64,000 nt of DNA from contig CAZUAI010000016.1 in the NCBI GenBank assembly GCA_964617875.1, positions 17,947 to 81,946 of the forward strand. The letters are read 5' to 3'. The DNA comes from CAZMVY01 sp964617875. Its GTDB lineage: Bacteria; Planctomycetota; Phycisphaerae; UBA1845; PWPN01. Below the pieces are notes generated by a model. It did not search any database. It saw nothing but the letters and a program-made list of their open reading frames with translations, and was not told where the DNA came from. Numbering within the stretch: position 1 is the stretch's first letter; each line of letters begins with the position of its first letter. The position numbers and the translations under genes are program-made. Shown piece after piece: positions 51,789-60,790 of the stretch.

Positions 51789-51868
51789 CTGGATCTCCTC
51801 TTGAATCCCCCGGCTGCCCCAGCCGGATTACACGAACTTCCCGACTGCATAGCTAAACGACCGACTCG

Positions 51869-51897
51869 ATTATAGCCTGCGGGATCCGTTTAAAAAA
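51869..51897 (-). promoter_or_regulatory. Candidate promoter for the Cys-rich TPR gene
   Basis: A perfect -10 box TATAAT (minus strand, 51874-51869) lies about 80 bases upstream of the ATG at 51788. The -35 region is a T-run (51897-51892), a poor match, but AT-rich tracts can compensate. The T-run also lies a few bases after the stop codon of the giant VWA-TPR gene, without a clear stem. Confidence 0.5.
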
Positions 51898-51905
51898 GGA
51901 GCGAA

Positions 51906-54900
51906 TCAACGCGACGTCCGGCTCGCCGGGGGCGTTTGCGTCGCGGCAGGTCGTGATGCTGCGGGCCTCGATTCGCTATGCCCCAGATCCGGAACATCGC
52001 CACCTGTTTGCCGGAGCCGGTCAGAATATGCATTGGCAGCGGAATTGTCCCCTCGGCGCTGGGCTGCTCGCATCGCGCGCCGCAGAACAGCCGGGTGGTC
52101 GCTGTACGCCGCCACGCGAACGGCGATTGCGTCGGCTGCCTCGCGTCCTTTTGCCTGCTCGACGACGTCGAGCAGGTCCGGCACGCGCAGCACCGGCAGC
52201 ATGTCCGCGTCGAGCAGGCGCGTCTCGATTTCCGCCGCCTGCGCCGATTGCCCGCACGCCCGCGCCGCATCGGCGATCCAGAGCCAGTGTTCGCCAACGG
52301 GGCCGGCTGCCTCCGTCGCACGCTGCAGCACTGCCTTCGCGCGGTCCGGCAAGCCGTTCTCGGCACACCACTGCACCGCAAGACACAGCGTACGTGTCGC
52401 CATCCCGCGGCCCAAGGTCCCGGCGGACCGATGGGTTTCGATCACTGCAACGAGGGCATCGAGGCATTGCGCAGGATCCCTGAGCCTTGCCGCCTCGGGC
52501 AGGATCTGACGGCAGTCGAGCGGCTGGGCCGTGATCAGGTCCTCGCGGATGCCGCCGGCCAGCCGGCCGACGACGTCCTTGAACTCGTTCAGCCGCCCGG
52601 CCACGGCATCGCAGCGTGCCAGGGCGGACAGCAGTACGCGTTTCGAGCCGGCGCTGCGGTCGGCCTGAATCGCCTTGCGGTAGCGGTCGGCGATCCGGGC
52701 CGTTTCCTCCGCATCGCCGAGGGCCGCCCACCGATCGAGCACGAAGCCGTCGGCATCGTCTCGCGTCGTCGCCAGAGGGGTCGGCGCGCGCCATTCAAGC
52801 AGCCGACGGCGCTCGCGGTCCCGTTCCGCCTCCGGCAGCGTGGCAAGGTACGCATCGATCCGGGCGAACTCGTCTGCGATGGAGCCCGACCTCTGGGCAA
52901 ACGACAAATCGGCGGCGACGACCCATCGCAGTATCCGGCGCGCGCCGTCGAGGTCGCCCCGCGCGTGGCGGAACCTCGCCAGCATCGTCAGCGCCGCCGA
53001 GTCGGCCGGATCCGTGTGCAGCAGAATGTCATCGAGTGCCGGGACCAGGTCCTGCGGAATGGAGGCCGGCTCGTCCGCGGCCAGGACCAGGAGCATTCGG
53101 CGGTCCTTGGCGTTGAGGGCGTTTTGGCGGTGCGCATCGAGCAGCGAGCGGACGAGCCCCGCCCGGGTGCCGTTCAGCCGGGTGGCCTTCAGCAATCCGT
53201 CGACCAGGCCGGCGACGTCGCCCTGTTCCGGCGGGGCGGCCAGCAGCAGGGCTGCATACTCGCTTTCGGCAAAGGGCAGGTCGGCGAGCGCCGCAAAGAG
53301 CCGATCGCGATCGACGTTGCGGACCTTCTGCCGTTCGAGGTATCCGGCCATGCCGCCGACCGACGGCGGAGCCGGCCAGAACGGCGAGTAGAACCGCCCC
53401 GTGTCGCGGTTGTTCGTGTGGAAGCGGCGGAAGGTGGTCACGACGTCGTCGATGCGGCCCATCAGGCGGGCGACCCGCATGGCCTCGATCGGGGCGAGGG
53501 GCGTCTCATCCTTCTGCACGGTCTTCGCGGCGTTCCGGAGATCGTAGAGGTCGCAGTAGAGCGTCAGGAGGGTCCGCCATTCAAACGCCTCCATGATTGT
53601 GCTCTTCGTCAGGGACGCCGCCAGCAGACGCGACAACTGCACCGGCCTGCCCGCCTGCTTGAGGACACTGATGAGCCTCATGCTGTATACGCGCTCGCCG
53701 GGCTGCATCTGGAACGCGGCGCTGAGCGACTCGATCGCCCCATCCGCGTCACCGAGCGTGTCCAACAGAATGCCCTTGGCCAGCAGAACAACGGGCGACG
53801 CCCCCTCGATGGCGAGCCGGTCATCCAGATCGGCAACGACGGCCCGGGCGTCGGCGGGTTGCAGGAGGCGGGCGACTTCGCCCAACATGCGGACCTGCTG
53901 GTGGTCCGGTTTCTTGACGGCCAGCAGGGCCTCGAGCGCCTCGCGGATGAGGATCCTCGCTTCATCGTGACGCCCCGCGTTTGCGCGGGCGCCGGCCGCC
54001 GCCACCAGGATCGCCAGCTCGCCCGGCGATTCGCTCAGAAGCACCTCGGCGAGCCGGTGGCCGAGTTCGGGTTGGTCGCGGTTCGAGTTCCAGCCGGCTT
54101 CCTGTGCCTGCCAGTAGCCGCGCTCGGGGTCCAGCCGTTGCTTCGGCGACGCCTTGAAGAGGCTTTCGAACGTGGCTACGAGCCGTTCGTCCGCCGGCGC
54201 CGTCAGCGCACCGGCGATCCCCATGAGCAGGGGGCGGCGCGCCGCCGGCTCGCGGCCCTGAATGATCTTCGTGAGCAAGTCGGGCCGGGCTTCGGCCGGG
54301 GCCTTCGCCAGCAACCCCGCGAGCACCGAGGCGCCCAGGCCCTTGTCCTGGATCGCCTCGGCAAGAACGGCGTCGAGATCCTCGAAGGGGAACCCCGCCG
54401 CCTCCGCGAATCGCATCCGAAGCAGGTCCATCGGCAGGCGGCCAGGGCCTTCCATCGCCGCCGCCATCTGCCCGAGACGGCTCACGAGATCCCTCCGTTC
54501 GTCGGGCGTCCGGTGGTTCCATGTCATGCCGATGCACGCCTCGACGGCGGCGGCGACCCGGTACCCGTCGCTGCTGCGGCGGCAGGAATCCAGCCAGGCG
54601 TCGGCCCACTGCCGAACCGCCTCGCGGTCGTTCAAGGCGAGCGCCGCGGCGAGCATCCGCGGGGCAACCTGGGGTACGAGGGCCGGCGAGGCCGACGCCG
54701 ACCGGACCGCCCGCCGAGCCTCGTCGTCGCGCCCCGTGACGATCAGCAGCGGCACGACCCGGCACGCCAGCGTCGCTTCGAGCGACGGGCGGGCGAGGAT
54801 CGCCCGAAGACGCTCGGGATCGGCGATCGCGACTTCGAGGCCCGGCCCCGCCACGGCGGTCTTTTCGCCCTCGGCCAGGAATGCGGCGGCCCGCCCGTAG

Positions 54901-57900
54901 AGTCCCCAGTCGGTTCGCGCCTTGATGATGGCGGCGCGAAGCCGGCGATCGTTCGGATAACGCTCCAGCAGCTTGCGGTCGAAACCGTCGGCCGCATCCG
55001 GGTTGTGCAGCGAAAACGTTACGGCCCGCGCGAACTTCGCCAGGTGATCCAGCCGCGGGTTCCGGTCGATGGCCGGGCCGATCGCCCGGGCGGCGGTCAG
55101 GGCGTTCAGCTCCTCTTCGACCCGTTCGGGAAGCGTCTTCAACAGCCGGTCCCGCAGGGCCTGCGTCCGCGCCGCGCTGCGAAGCCCGTTGCCGGCGCTC
55201 TCGAAGAACTGCTCCGTTTCGTCCAGGTTGGCCGCGCGGAACGGCCGACGCGGCGTGCGCGAGGTGTCGTCGCCGGTGGTTTGCCCGGCCGCCGTTTCCT
55301 CCGCGGCAATCGAGCCCGGCAGCCGCCGGAGCATCAGGTCCGCGGCGTGCTCGTACTGGTCGAACGCGCGGGCATAGTCGCCGAGCTGCTCGCAGAGCCG
55401 GCCGGAATGGATCAGCAGCGGCACGTTGTCCGGCTCGCTGATGAGCAGCTCTCGGACGATTCGCTCGGCCCGGGCCGGCAGATTCGCGTTCTCGAGGCAG
55501 GTCGCGACCCGCTGCCGGATGGCCGAATAATCGCCCGCCGCGGCGGCCCGCTCAAAGACACGCTCCGCGCCGGCCAGGTCGCCCTCGCGGATCATGGATT
55601 CGCCGAGGTCGAGGAAGACCTGCGGCGGCACCTCCTCGCCAAGCGCCAGCAGCGAGCGTCCGAACTGGATCGCCCGGCCGACCTGCCCGTCCGCCTTCGC
55701 GGAGTCCATCAACTCGCGGAGCATCGGGCCGCGCCGTTCGCCGCCGACGACCAGGGCCTGCTCCATGATGCCGCCGACCTCCCGTGCCCGCCCGAGCGAC
55801 TCGAGCAGATCGCCGGCCAACTGGTACAGAAAGACCCGGTTCGGCCGGACGGCGATGCGGCTGTAAACCCGCCGCAGGGCCGACCGGAGCGACGGCGGCC
55901 GTGCGTTCAGATTCAGCAGGCCGTCGATGGCGACGGTGAAGAGATCGTCTTCGTCGGCTTCCTCGACGAGGTTCTGGAACCGGGCGACGGCCATGTCCGA
56001 CTGACCGGCCGCTTTCATCGCATTGCCCCAGAGCAGGAGCACTTCGATGTGGTCCGGGTGGCGGGCGAGGGCGCGGCCGTAGCGGTCGGCCGCCTCGCGA
56101 TGGAAGCCGCTCATGTCGAGCACGCCGGCCGAGAACTCATCGACCCACTCGTCTTTGGGTGCGACCGTCTCGAGTTCCGCCAGCGCGGCCCGCGCCTGCT
56201 GCGGCTGCTTGCGCTCGACGGCCATGATGGCGATCTGCTGGAGGTAGTCGCCGGCGTTGGCCGGATCGAGGGTCGCCAGCCGCCGCAGCACCGCGTTGCA
56301 GCGCCCGAACTGCTCGCAGCTCAGGTAGACCTTCGCCAGCCGCTTGAGCGTATCGACCTGGCTGCCGCTGCGGCGGCCGAGGTCCTGCAGGATCTCCGCG
56401 GCGGAAACGGGGTCATTTGCGCGCGTGTAGATCTCGATGAGGAGCGAGAGGTCCCGTTCGCCGCCGTGCCCGTCGGCGAGGCGCTGTTCGGTCTCGATTG
56501 CCAGGTCGGCCATCCGGCCGGTCTTCGACGCCAGGTCGAGCAGGTGGTCCTGGGCCTGTCGCTGGCGGGCGGCGGTTTCCGTCGTCCGCCACAGGTCCGC
56601 CCAGAGTGCGTACGCCTCGTCGAACCGCTGGTTTTCCTCGAGGAGCCAGGCCACACGGAGCAGCGTGTCCTCGGCCCGGGTCGCCTCGTACAGCCGCCGG
56701 TGAAGCCGCAAGGCCTCCGCCTTGTCGCCATACCGCTCGAAGGCGTCGGCCACCGGCGGCAGGAGCGCGTAATCGTCGCCCACCGACGCGACGAGCTTCT
56801 TCAGGAGTGCGATGGCGCGGTCCGGCTGCGCCCGCTGGCGAAGCAGATCGGCCTCGAACAGGGCGGAGCGCACGCGGGCGGCGGCCCCCTTGGCGCCGGC
56901 CTTTCTCGCCGCCGCAAGGGCCACCTCATCCAGCCCGAGTTGCCGTGCCGCATCCGCCAGCGCCATCAGGCCGCGCGGGTCATCGAGCGACTCCGTCGCC
57001 TCCCTGAAAACGCTCAAGCCCTCGGCGCGGCGCCCGTCGAGCAGTCGCAGCCGGGCAAGCCCGACCCGCCACTCGACACGCTGGGGCTCTTTCGCCACGA
57101 GGCCCTGGTATGCCTTCTCCGCATCGGCGCTCCGGCCGGCCTCGATGGCGACCGTGATCAGGTCCCGCTGGAAGTCCGCCGACTCGATCAGCTCCCGCTG
57201 ATCGGGCGTCTCGGCGGGGCGTCGCAGAAGCGACAACGCCGCGTCCCCCAGCCCCAGTTCGCGCAGGAGGGCCACGAGGGCCGCCAGCTTGTCCGCGCCG
57301 ATCCGAGGCTCGGCCATCCAGCGGTCCGCGAGGGCCTTCAGGCCCCCGGCCTGCCGTGCCGCCGTGATAATCCGTTCGAGTGCAAACCGCCGGTCGCGGG
57401 CAAGCGTCGATTCCGCGTAGGCCCGCTCGAACTCCTGCCCCGCGAGGTCCGGCTGGTTGGCCCGCATCAGGAACAGCCCGCGGAACAGGTGCTCCTGGTA
57501 TCGCTTCCCGGGGGCTTCCCGTACCTGCCCCATCAGGGCGGCCGCCGTCTCGTCGTCGCCGTTGAGGGCCGCCAGGTGGGCGCAGATCGCGAGGGCTTCC
57601 GGACGCTCGCGGGCAATCGCCTGCAGGGCCTCGCGGGCAGGCGCCCGGTCGGGGGCGTCGTACAGGATCAACGCCCGACGGATTCGCAGGGCGTAGAGCC
57701 GGTCTGTGTCGTGCGTTGCGGCGAGGGCGCGGTCCAGGCCCGCAAGGGCTGCCGGGTCGTGGCCGAGCATCTCCTCGATACGCGCCAGCTCGCCCCATGC
57801 GTCGGCGTCCGCCGCAGACCTTGCCGTGAGGTCCGTCAGTGTCTGCCGGGCCAGCTCGAGGTCGCCCTGTTCGCGCGCCGCCCTGGCGAGGAACCACGCC

Positions 57901-60788
57901 GTTCGCACATCGACCTTCGCCAGTGGCTGCAGGTGCGCGATGAGGGCATCGAGCCTCCCGTCGCGGAGGAGAACCACGCGGCAGCCCTCGGCAAACCGTT
58001 CATCCGCCCAGGCGCGATCGCTGGATCGCAACGCTTCCTCAATCGCGGCCAGCGCTTCGTTTGGCGGCGGCGGAACCGGTTTCGTCTCGGGCTGGTTCCG
58101 GGCGGTTGTCGTGACCGGTTGGGAAGCAGGCGGTTGAGGGCGAGTCGCGGCCGGTCGCGTCGGCGTCGGGGACCGCTGCGCGGCGACCGCCCCGGGGCCT
58201 GCCGGACCCGCGAATACGGCGAAGAACGCGACCACGGCCGCCGTCGTCGGCACGCGACCCGGCGACCGAGGCCATCGACGTACGAGGACATTGAAGAGCA
58301 CGAGCGCCAGGGCCGCTCCCGCGAGCACGGGCCACAACTCCCACGGATTTCGCGCGGGGGCGGCCGACAGCCCCTGCGCTCGTGCGGCGGCCGGGGCGTT
58401 GGCGGCGTGAACTCGTGCAACCAGGTCGCGATCCGGTCCGACGCCCGTGACCTCGCGGACAGGGGGAACGGCGAATGCCGCCGCACCGGCGAGTTGGCCG
58501 TCCGTCGTGCGCATCGCCGCCTCGTACACGCCCGCGTCGGGCCGTGACAGCCGCGTGTTCCACTCGTTCGGGCGAATCGGGTCGAGCGTCAATTGTGTTG
58601 TCGCGCCGCCGATCCTCGTGATCGCGAGTTCGACAGGGCCGACCACCGGGCCGCGGTCGGTCCTGCGGTTCTCGATCTGCAGCTCGATCGCGCCCGGGCG
58701 CGGGACGACGCGCATCGTGAGCGCCTCGTCCGTCCGGGTCGAGGCCAGGCAGCGCGCGAGGTTCGCCATCATGTTGGCAAACGACGGCCAGCGGGACAAT
58801 TCCGCCGACCACGAACCGCCGAGCTGGCTCGTGAACACGGCGACGCGGCCCAGCCCGTACTGCCACCGCGCGACGAGCGGATGACCGAGTTCCGACACCA
58901 GGACGACGTCCGCGGTCGGCTTCGCCTCCGTCTCGACGTACCCTGCAATGGGCGGGGCCGCGGCAAAGTCGATGCCCTCCGTGATCGGGTCGCCCGCGCG
59001 CGCCCGTACGGCGGTCGGCTGCTCGACGAACGGCGAGAGCAGCGAACTCTCCGGTTGTTTCACGATGATCTCGGGGAGATTGAACCGGTCCGGCGCTGTG
59101 TAGAACCGGCCGCGTCCCCACTGGGCAAGGCTCGCCAGAAACGCCGTGTCGGTCCCCGGTCCCACGAGCACGGTGGAAAGCGTCATTCCGCTGTCGGCCA
59201 TCTTCCTGACGATCGCCTCGAACGGGCCGGTCTCGACGCCGCCGTCCGTCAGCACGAGCACGTGGCGTGTTCGCGTGCGGACGTTCTGCAGGGCATAGTA
59301 GGCTTCTTCGATCGCGGGCAGGATCACCGTGCCGCCGCCGGAACTCAGACGGTTGAGCGCCCGCTGCAGGTCGATCGCGTTTGACGCGGGCTGGATCGGG
59401 GCGGCCCATCGCTTCGATCCGTAGAACTCGACGATGCCCGCCTTGTCGTGAGGCTTGAGGCGGCTGATCGCCAGCCGTGCGATTTCCTTCGCGAGATTGA
59501 CCCGCGGCCCGCCCATGCTGCCCGACGTATCGATGATCACGACCAGCGTCGCGCTGGGATCGCGTCGTTCGACCTTCTGTGAGAAACTGACCGGCAACAC
59601 GTCCGCCAGCGGCGTGTTTGCGTAGCCGCCGGGTCCGAAAGACCGCCGCCCGCCGGTGACCAGCACGCCCAACCCGTTCATCACCGCCTGCTTGAGACGC
59701 TCCTGGGCCTCGCGCCCGATGGCCTCCGCGGACACATCGGCGACGACGAGCAGGTCCACCGCCTCGAACGCTCCTTCGGCGGACAGCGCGGCCGGCGTCA
59801 TGCCCGTCACGGTCGCCGACTCGCCCAGTATCGCACTGGCCGCCGCCATCGTCGGCTGCGCGTCGGCATCTTCGACGACCAGGACCCGAAGCGGGGCACA
59901 ACCGCGGATGGCGGCCGGGAGCGCGTTCTCTCCGGGGACCGTGCCGTCGCACTCGACACGGAGCGACAGGCGAACCGTGCCTTGCGCCCGCAGCGGCCAG
60001 TTGGCCGTCACGATCTGGCGGCCTGGCGCGAGCGCGACGCTACGCACGACCTCCTCGTGGGTGTCGTCGTTCCGCACGATCACTCTGGCGGTCGTCGCAC
60101 GGGCGGATTCGACGTCCGCCCGCAATTCGACGGTCGAGCCGACGGCGGCAGACGCGGGAAGCGAGACGGACCGGAGCACAACGCCGTCCGTCCGCTCGCG
60201 GCCGACAGGGGAGACGCTCACCGCGATGCCGCGTTCCGCCAGACGGCCGGCCGCCGCCTCGGCGTCGCCGCCGGTCTCCAGGCCGTCGGTCCACGCCACG
60301 ATCCGGCCCCGGCCGTCGTGCGGCACCAGTGCCCCGGCAAGCTCCAGGGCGTCTGCCAGTGCGGAGCCGGGCTTCGCAGGCCCCGTGGCGCTCGCGGCCT
60401 GTCGCAGCGCCGCCAGTCCGCCCGGCTGAAGCAGTGCCGGGCGGATCGCGACTTCGCGGGCCCGGCTGTCAAAGGTCACCAGCCTCACCGCCTCGCCCGG
60501 TTTCCGCGAGGCGACCAGTTCACGCAGCGCAGCGCCCTCCTGCTCCAGGTCCGCATCCGTCAGGCTGCCCGAGATGTCCGCGACCGCCACGAGGGTCTGC
60601 CTGGAATCCGGTCGCTCCATCACGGGCCTGGCCAGCGCCAACACGAGCGCCGCGAATGCCAGCGTGCGGATCGCCGCCACGACGAACGCCCGCAGCGGCC
60701 GCAGCCCCATGCGGCGGCCTGCATGGAGGCCGGCCATCAACGGCACGGCGGCGAGGAGCCACAGGAATCCGGGGTGTATGAAGACCAT
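51906..60788 (-). CDS. Giant VWA-TPR fusion membrane protein
   Basis: This 2,960-residue protein begins with two membrane helices (FLWLLAAVPLMAGLHAG and VVAAIRTLAFAALVLALA). A first VWA-like domain follows, with MIDAS motif VADISGSLTD (about 68-77). Then comes a Rossmann/glutamine-amidotransferase-like region (LRVLVVEDADAQPTMAAA, LVTGGRRSFGPGGYA) and a second VWA domain with VIIDTSGSMGG near residue 418-428. A membrane helix near 815-830 is followed, at 841-866, by a stretch that looks like a signal peptide (TTAAVVAFFAVFAGPAG then AVAAQ) and a Pro/Thr-rich linker. From about 905 to the end there are some 2,000 residues of TPR-like helix pairs. The start sits two bases after the BatA-like gene, so the operon order is MoxR, DUF58, BatA-like, this gene. 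Such clusters act in envelope stress and protein assembly; the function is inferred. Confidence 0.88.
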   Translation of the reverse strand: MVFIHPGFLWLLAAVPLMAGLHAGRRMGLRPLRAFVVAAIRTLAFAALVLALARPVMERPDSRQTLVAVADISGSLTDADLEQEGAALRELVASRKPGEAVRLVTFDSRAREVAIRPALLQPGGLAALRQAASATGPAKPGSALADALELAGALVPHDGRGRIVAWTDGLETGGDAEAAAGRLAERGIAVSVSPVGRERTDGVVLRSVSLPASAAVGSTVELRADVESARATTARVIVRNDDTHEEVVRSVALAPGRQIVTANWPLRAQGTVRLSLRVECDGTVPGENALPAAIRGCAPLRVLVVEDADAQPTMAAASAILGESATVTGMTPAALSAEGAFEAVDLLVVADVSAEAIGREAQERLKQAVMNGLGVLVTGGRRSFGPGGYANTPLADVLPVSFSQKVERRDPSATLVVIIDTSGSMGGPRVNLAKEIARLAISRLKPHDKAGIVEFYGSKRWAAPIQPASNAIDLQRALNRLSSGGGTVILPAIEEAYYALQNVRTRTRHVLVLTDGGVETGPFEAIVRKMADSGMTLSTVLVGPGTDTAFLASLAQWGRGRFYTAPDRFNLPEIIVKQPESSLLSPFVEQPTAVRARAGDPITEGIDFAAAPPIAGYVETEAKPTADVVLVSELGHPLVARWQYGLGRVAVFTSQLGGSWSAELSRWPSFANMMANLARCLASTRTDEALTMRVVPRPGAIELQIENRRTDRGPVVGPVELAITRIGGATTQLTLDPIRPNEWNTRLSRPDAGVYEAAMRTTDGQLAGAAAFAVPPVREVTGVGPDRDLVARVHAANAPAAARAQGLSAAPARNPWELWPVLAGAALALVLFNVLVRRWPRSPGRVPTTAAVVAFFAVFAGPAGPGAVAAQRSPTPTRPAATRPQPPASQPVTTTARNQPETKPVPPPPNEALAAIEEALRSSDRAWADERFAEGCRVVLLRDGRLDALIAHLQPLAKVDVRTAWFLARAAREQGDLELARQTLTDLTARSAADADAWGELARIEEMLGHDPAALAGLDRALAATHDTDRLYALRIRRALILYDAPDRAPAREALQAIARERPEALAICAHLAALNGDDETAAALMGQVREAPGKRYQEHLFRGLFLMRANQPDLAGQEFERAYAESTLARDRRFALERIITAARQAGGLKALADRWMAEPRIGADKLAALVALLRELGLGDAALSLLRRPAETPDQRELIESADFQRDLITVAIEAGRSADAEKAYQGLVAKEPQRVEWRVGLARLRLLDGRRAEGLSVFREATESLDDPRGLMALADAARQLGLDEVALAAARKAGAKGAAARVRSALFEADLLRQRAQPDRAIALLKKLVASVGDDYALLPPVADAFERYGDKAEALRLHRRLYEATRAEDTLLRVAWLLEENQRFDEAYALWADLWRTTETAARQRQAQDHLLDLASKTGRMADLAIETEQRLADGHGGERDLSLLIEIYTRANDPVSAAEILQDLGRRSGSQVDTLKRLAKVYLSCEQFGRCNAVLRRLATLDPANAGDYLQQIAIMAVERKQPQQARAALAELETVAPKDEWVDEFSAGVLDMSGFHREAADRYGRALARHPDHIEVLLLWGNAMKAAGQSDMAVARFQNLVEEADEDDLFTVAIDGLLNLNARPPSLRSALRRVYSRIAVRPNRVFLYQLAGDLLESLGRAREVGGIMEQALVVGGERRGPMLRELMDSAKADGQVGRAIQFGRSLLALGEEVPPQVFLDLGESMIREGDLAGAERVFERAAAAGDYSAIRQRVATCLENANLPARAERIVRELLISEPDNVPLLIHSGRLCEQLGDYARAFDQYEHAADLMLRRLPGSIAAEETAAGQTTGDDTSRTPRRPFRAANLDETEQFFESAGNGLRSAARTQALRDRLLKTLPERVEEELNALTAARAIGPAIDRNPRLDHLAKFARAVTFSLHNPDAADGFDRKLLERYPNDRRLRAAIIKARTDWGLYGRAAAFLAEGEKTAVAGPGLEVAIADPERLRAILARPSLEATLACRVVPLLIVTGRDDEARRAVRSASASPALVPQVAPRMLAAALALNDREAVRQWADAWLDSCRRSSDGYRVAAAVEACIGMTWNHRTPDERRDLVSRLGQMAAAMEGPGRLPMDLLRMRFAEAAGFPFEDLDAVLAEAIQDKGLGASVLAGLLAKAPAEARPDLLTKIIQGREPAARRPLLMGIAGALTAPADERLVATFESLFKASPKQRLDPERGYWQAQEAGWNSNRDQPELGHRLAEVLLSESPGELAILVAAAGARANAGRHDEARILIREALEALLAVKKPDHQQVRMLGEVARLLQPADARAVVADLDDRLAIEGASPVVLLAKGILLDTLGDADGAIESLSAAFQMQPGERVYSMRLISVLKQAGRPVQLSRLLAASLTKSTIMEAFEWRTLLTLYCDLYDLRNAAKTVQKDETPLAPIEAMRVARLMGRIDDVVTTFRRFHTNNRDTGRFYSPFWPAPPSVGGMAGYLERQKVRNVDRDRLFAALADLPFAESEYAALLLAAPPEQGDVAGLVDGLLKATRLNGTRAGLVRSLLDAHRQNALNAKDRRMLLVLAADEPASIPQDLVPALDDILLHTDPADSAALTMLARFRHARGDLDGARRILRWVVAADLSFAQRSGSIADEFARIDAYLATLPEAERDRERRRLLEWRAPTPLATTRDDADGFVLDRWAALGDAEETARIADRYRKAIQADRSAGSKRVLLSALARCDAVAGRLNEFKDVVGRLAGGIREDLITAQPLDCRQILPEAARLRDPAQCLDALVAVIETHRSAGTLGRGMATRTLCLAVQWCAENGLPDRAKAVLQRATEAAGPVGEHWLWIADAARACGQSAQAAEIETRLLDADMLPVLRVPDLLDVVEQAKGREAADAIAVRVAAYSDHPAVLRRAMRAAQRRGDNSAANAYSDRLRQTGGDVPDLGHSESRPAASRPAATQTPPASRTSR

Positions 60789-60790
60789 CG

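Noticed and set aside
51978..58547. Plus-strand open frame of 2,189 codons
   Set aside because: It is antisense to the giant VWA-TPR gene, has Arg/Pro/Gly-rich low-complexity content and no domain. Long antisense frames arise from the high GC content.
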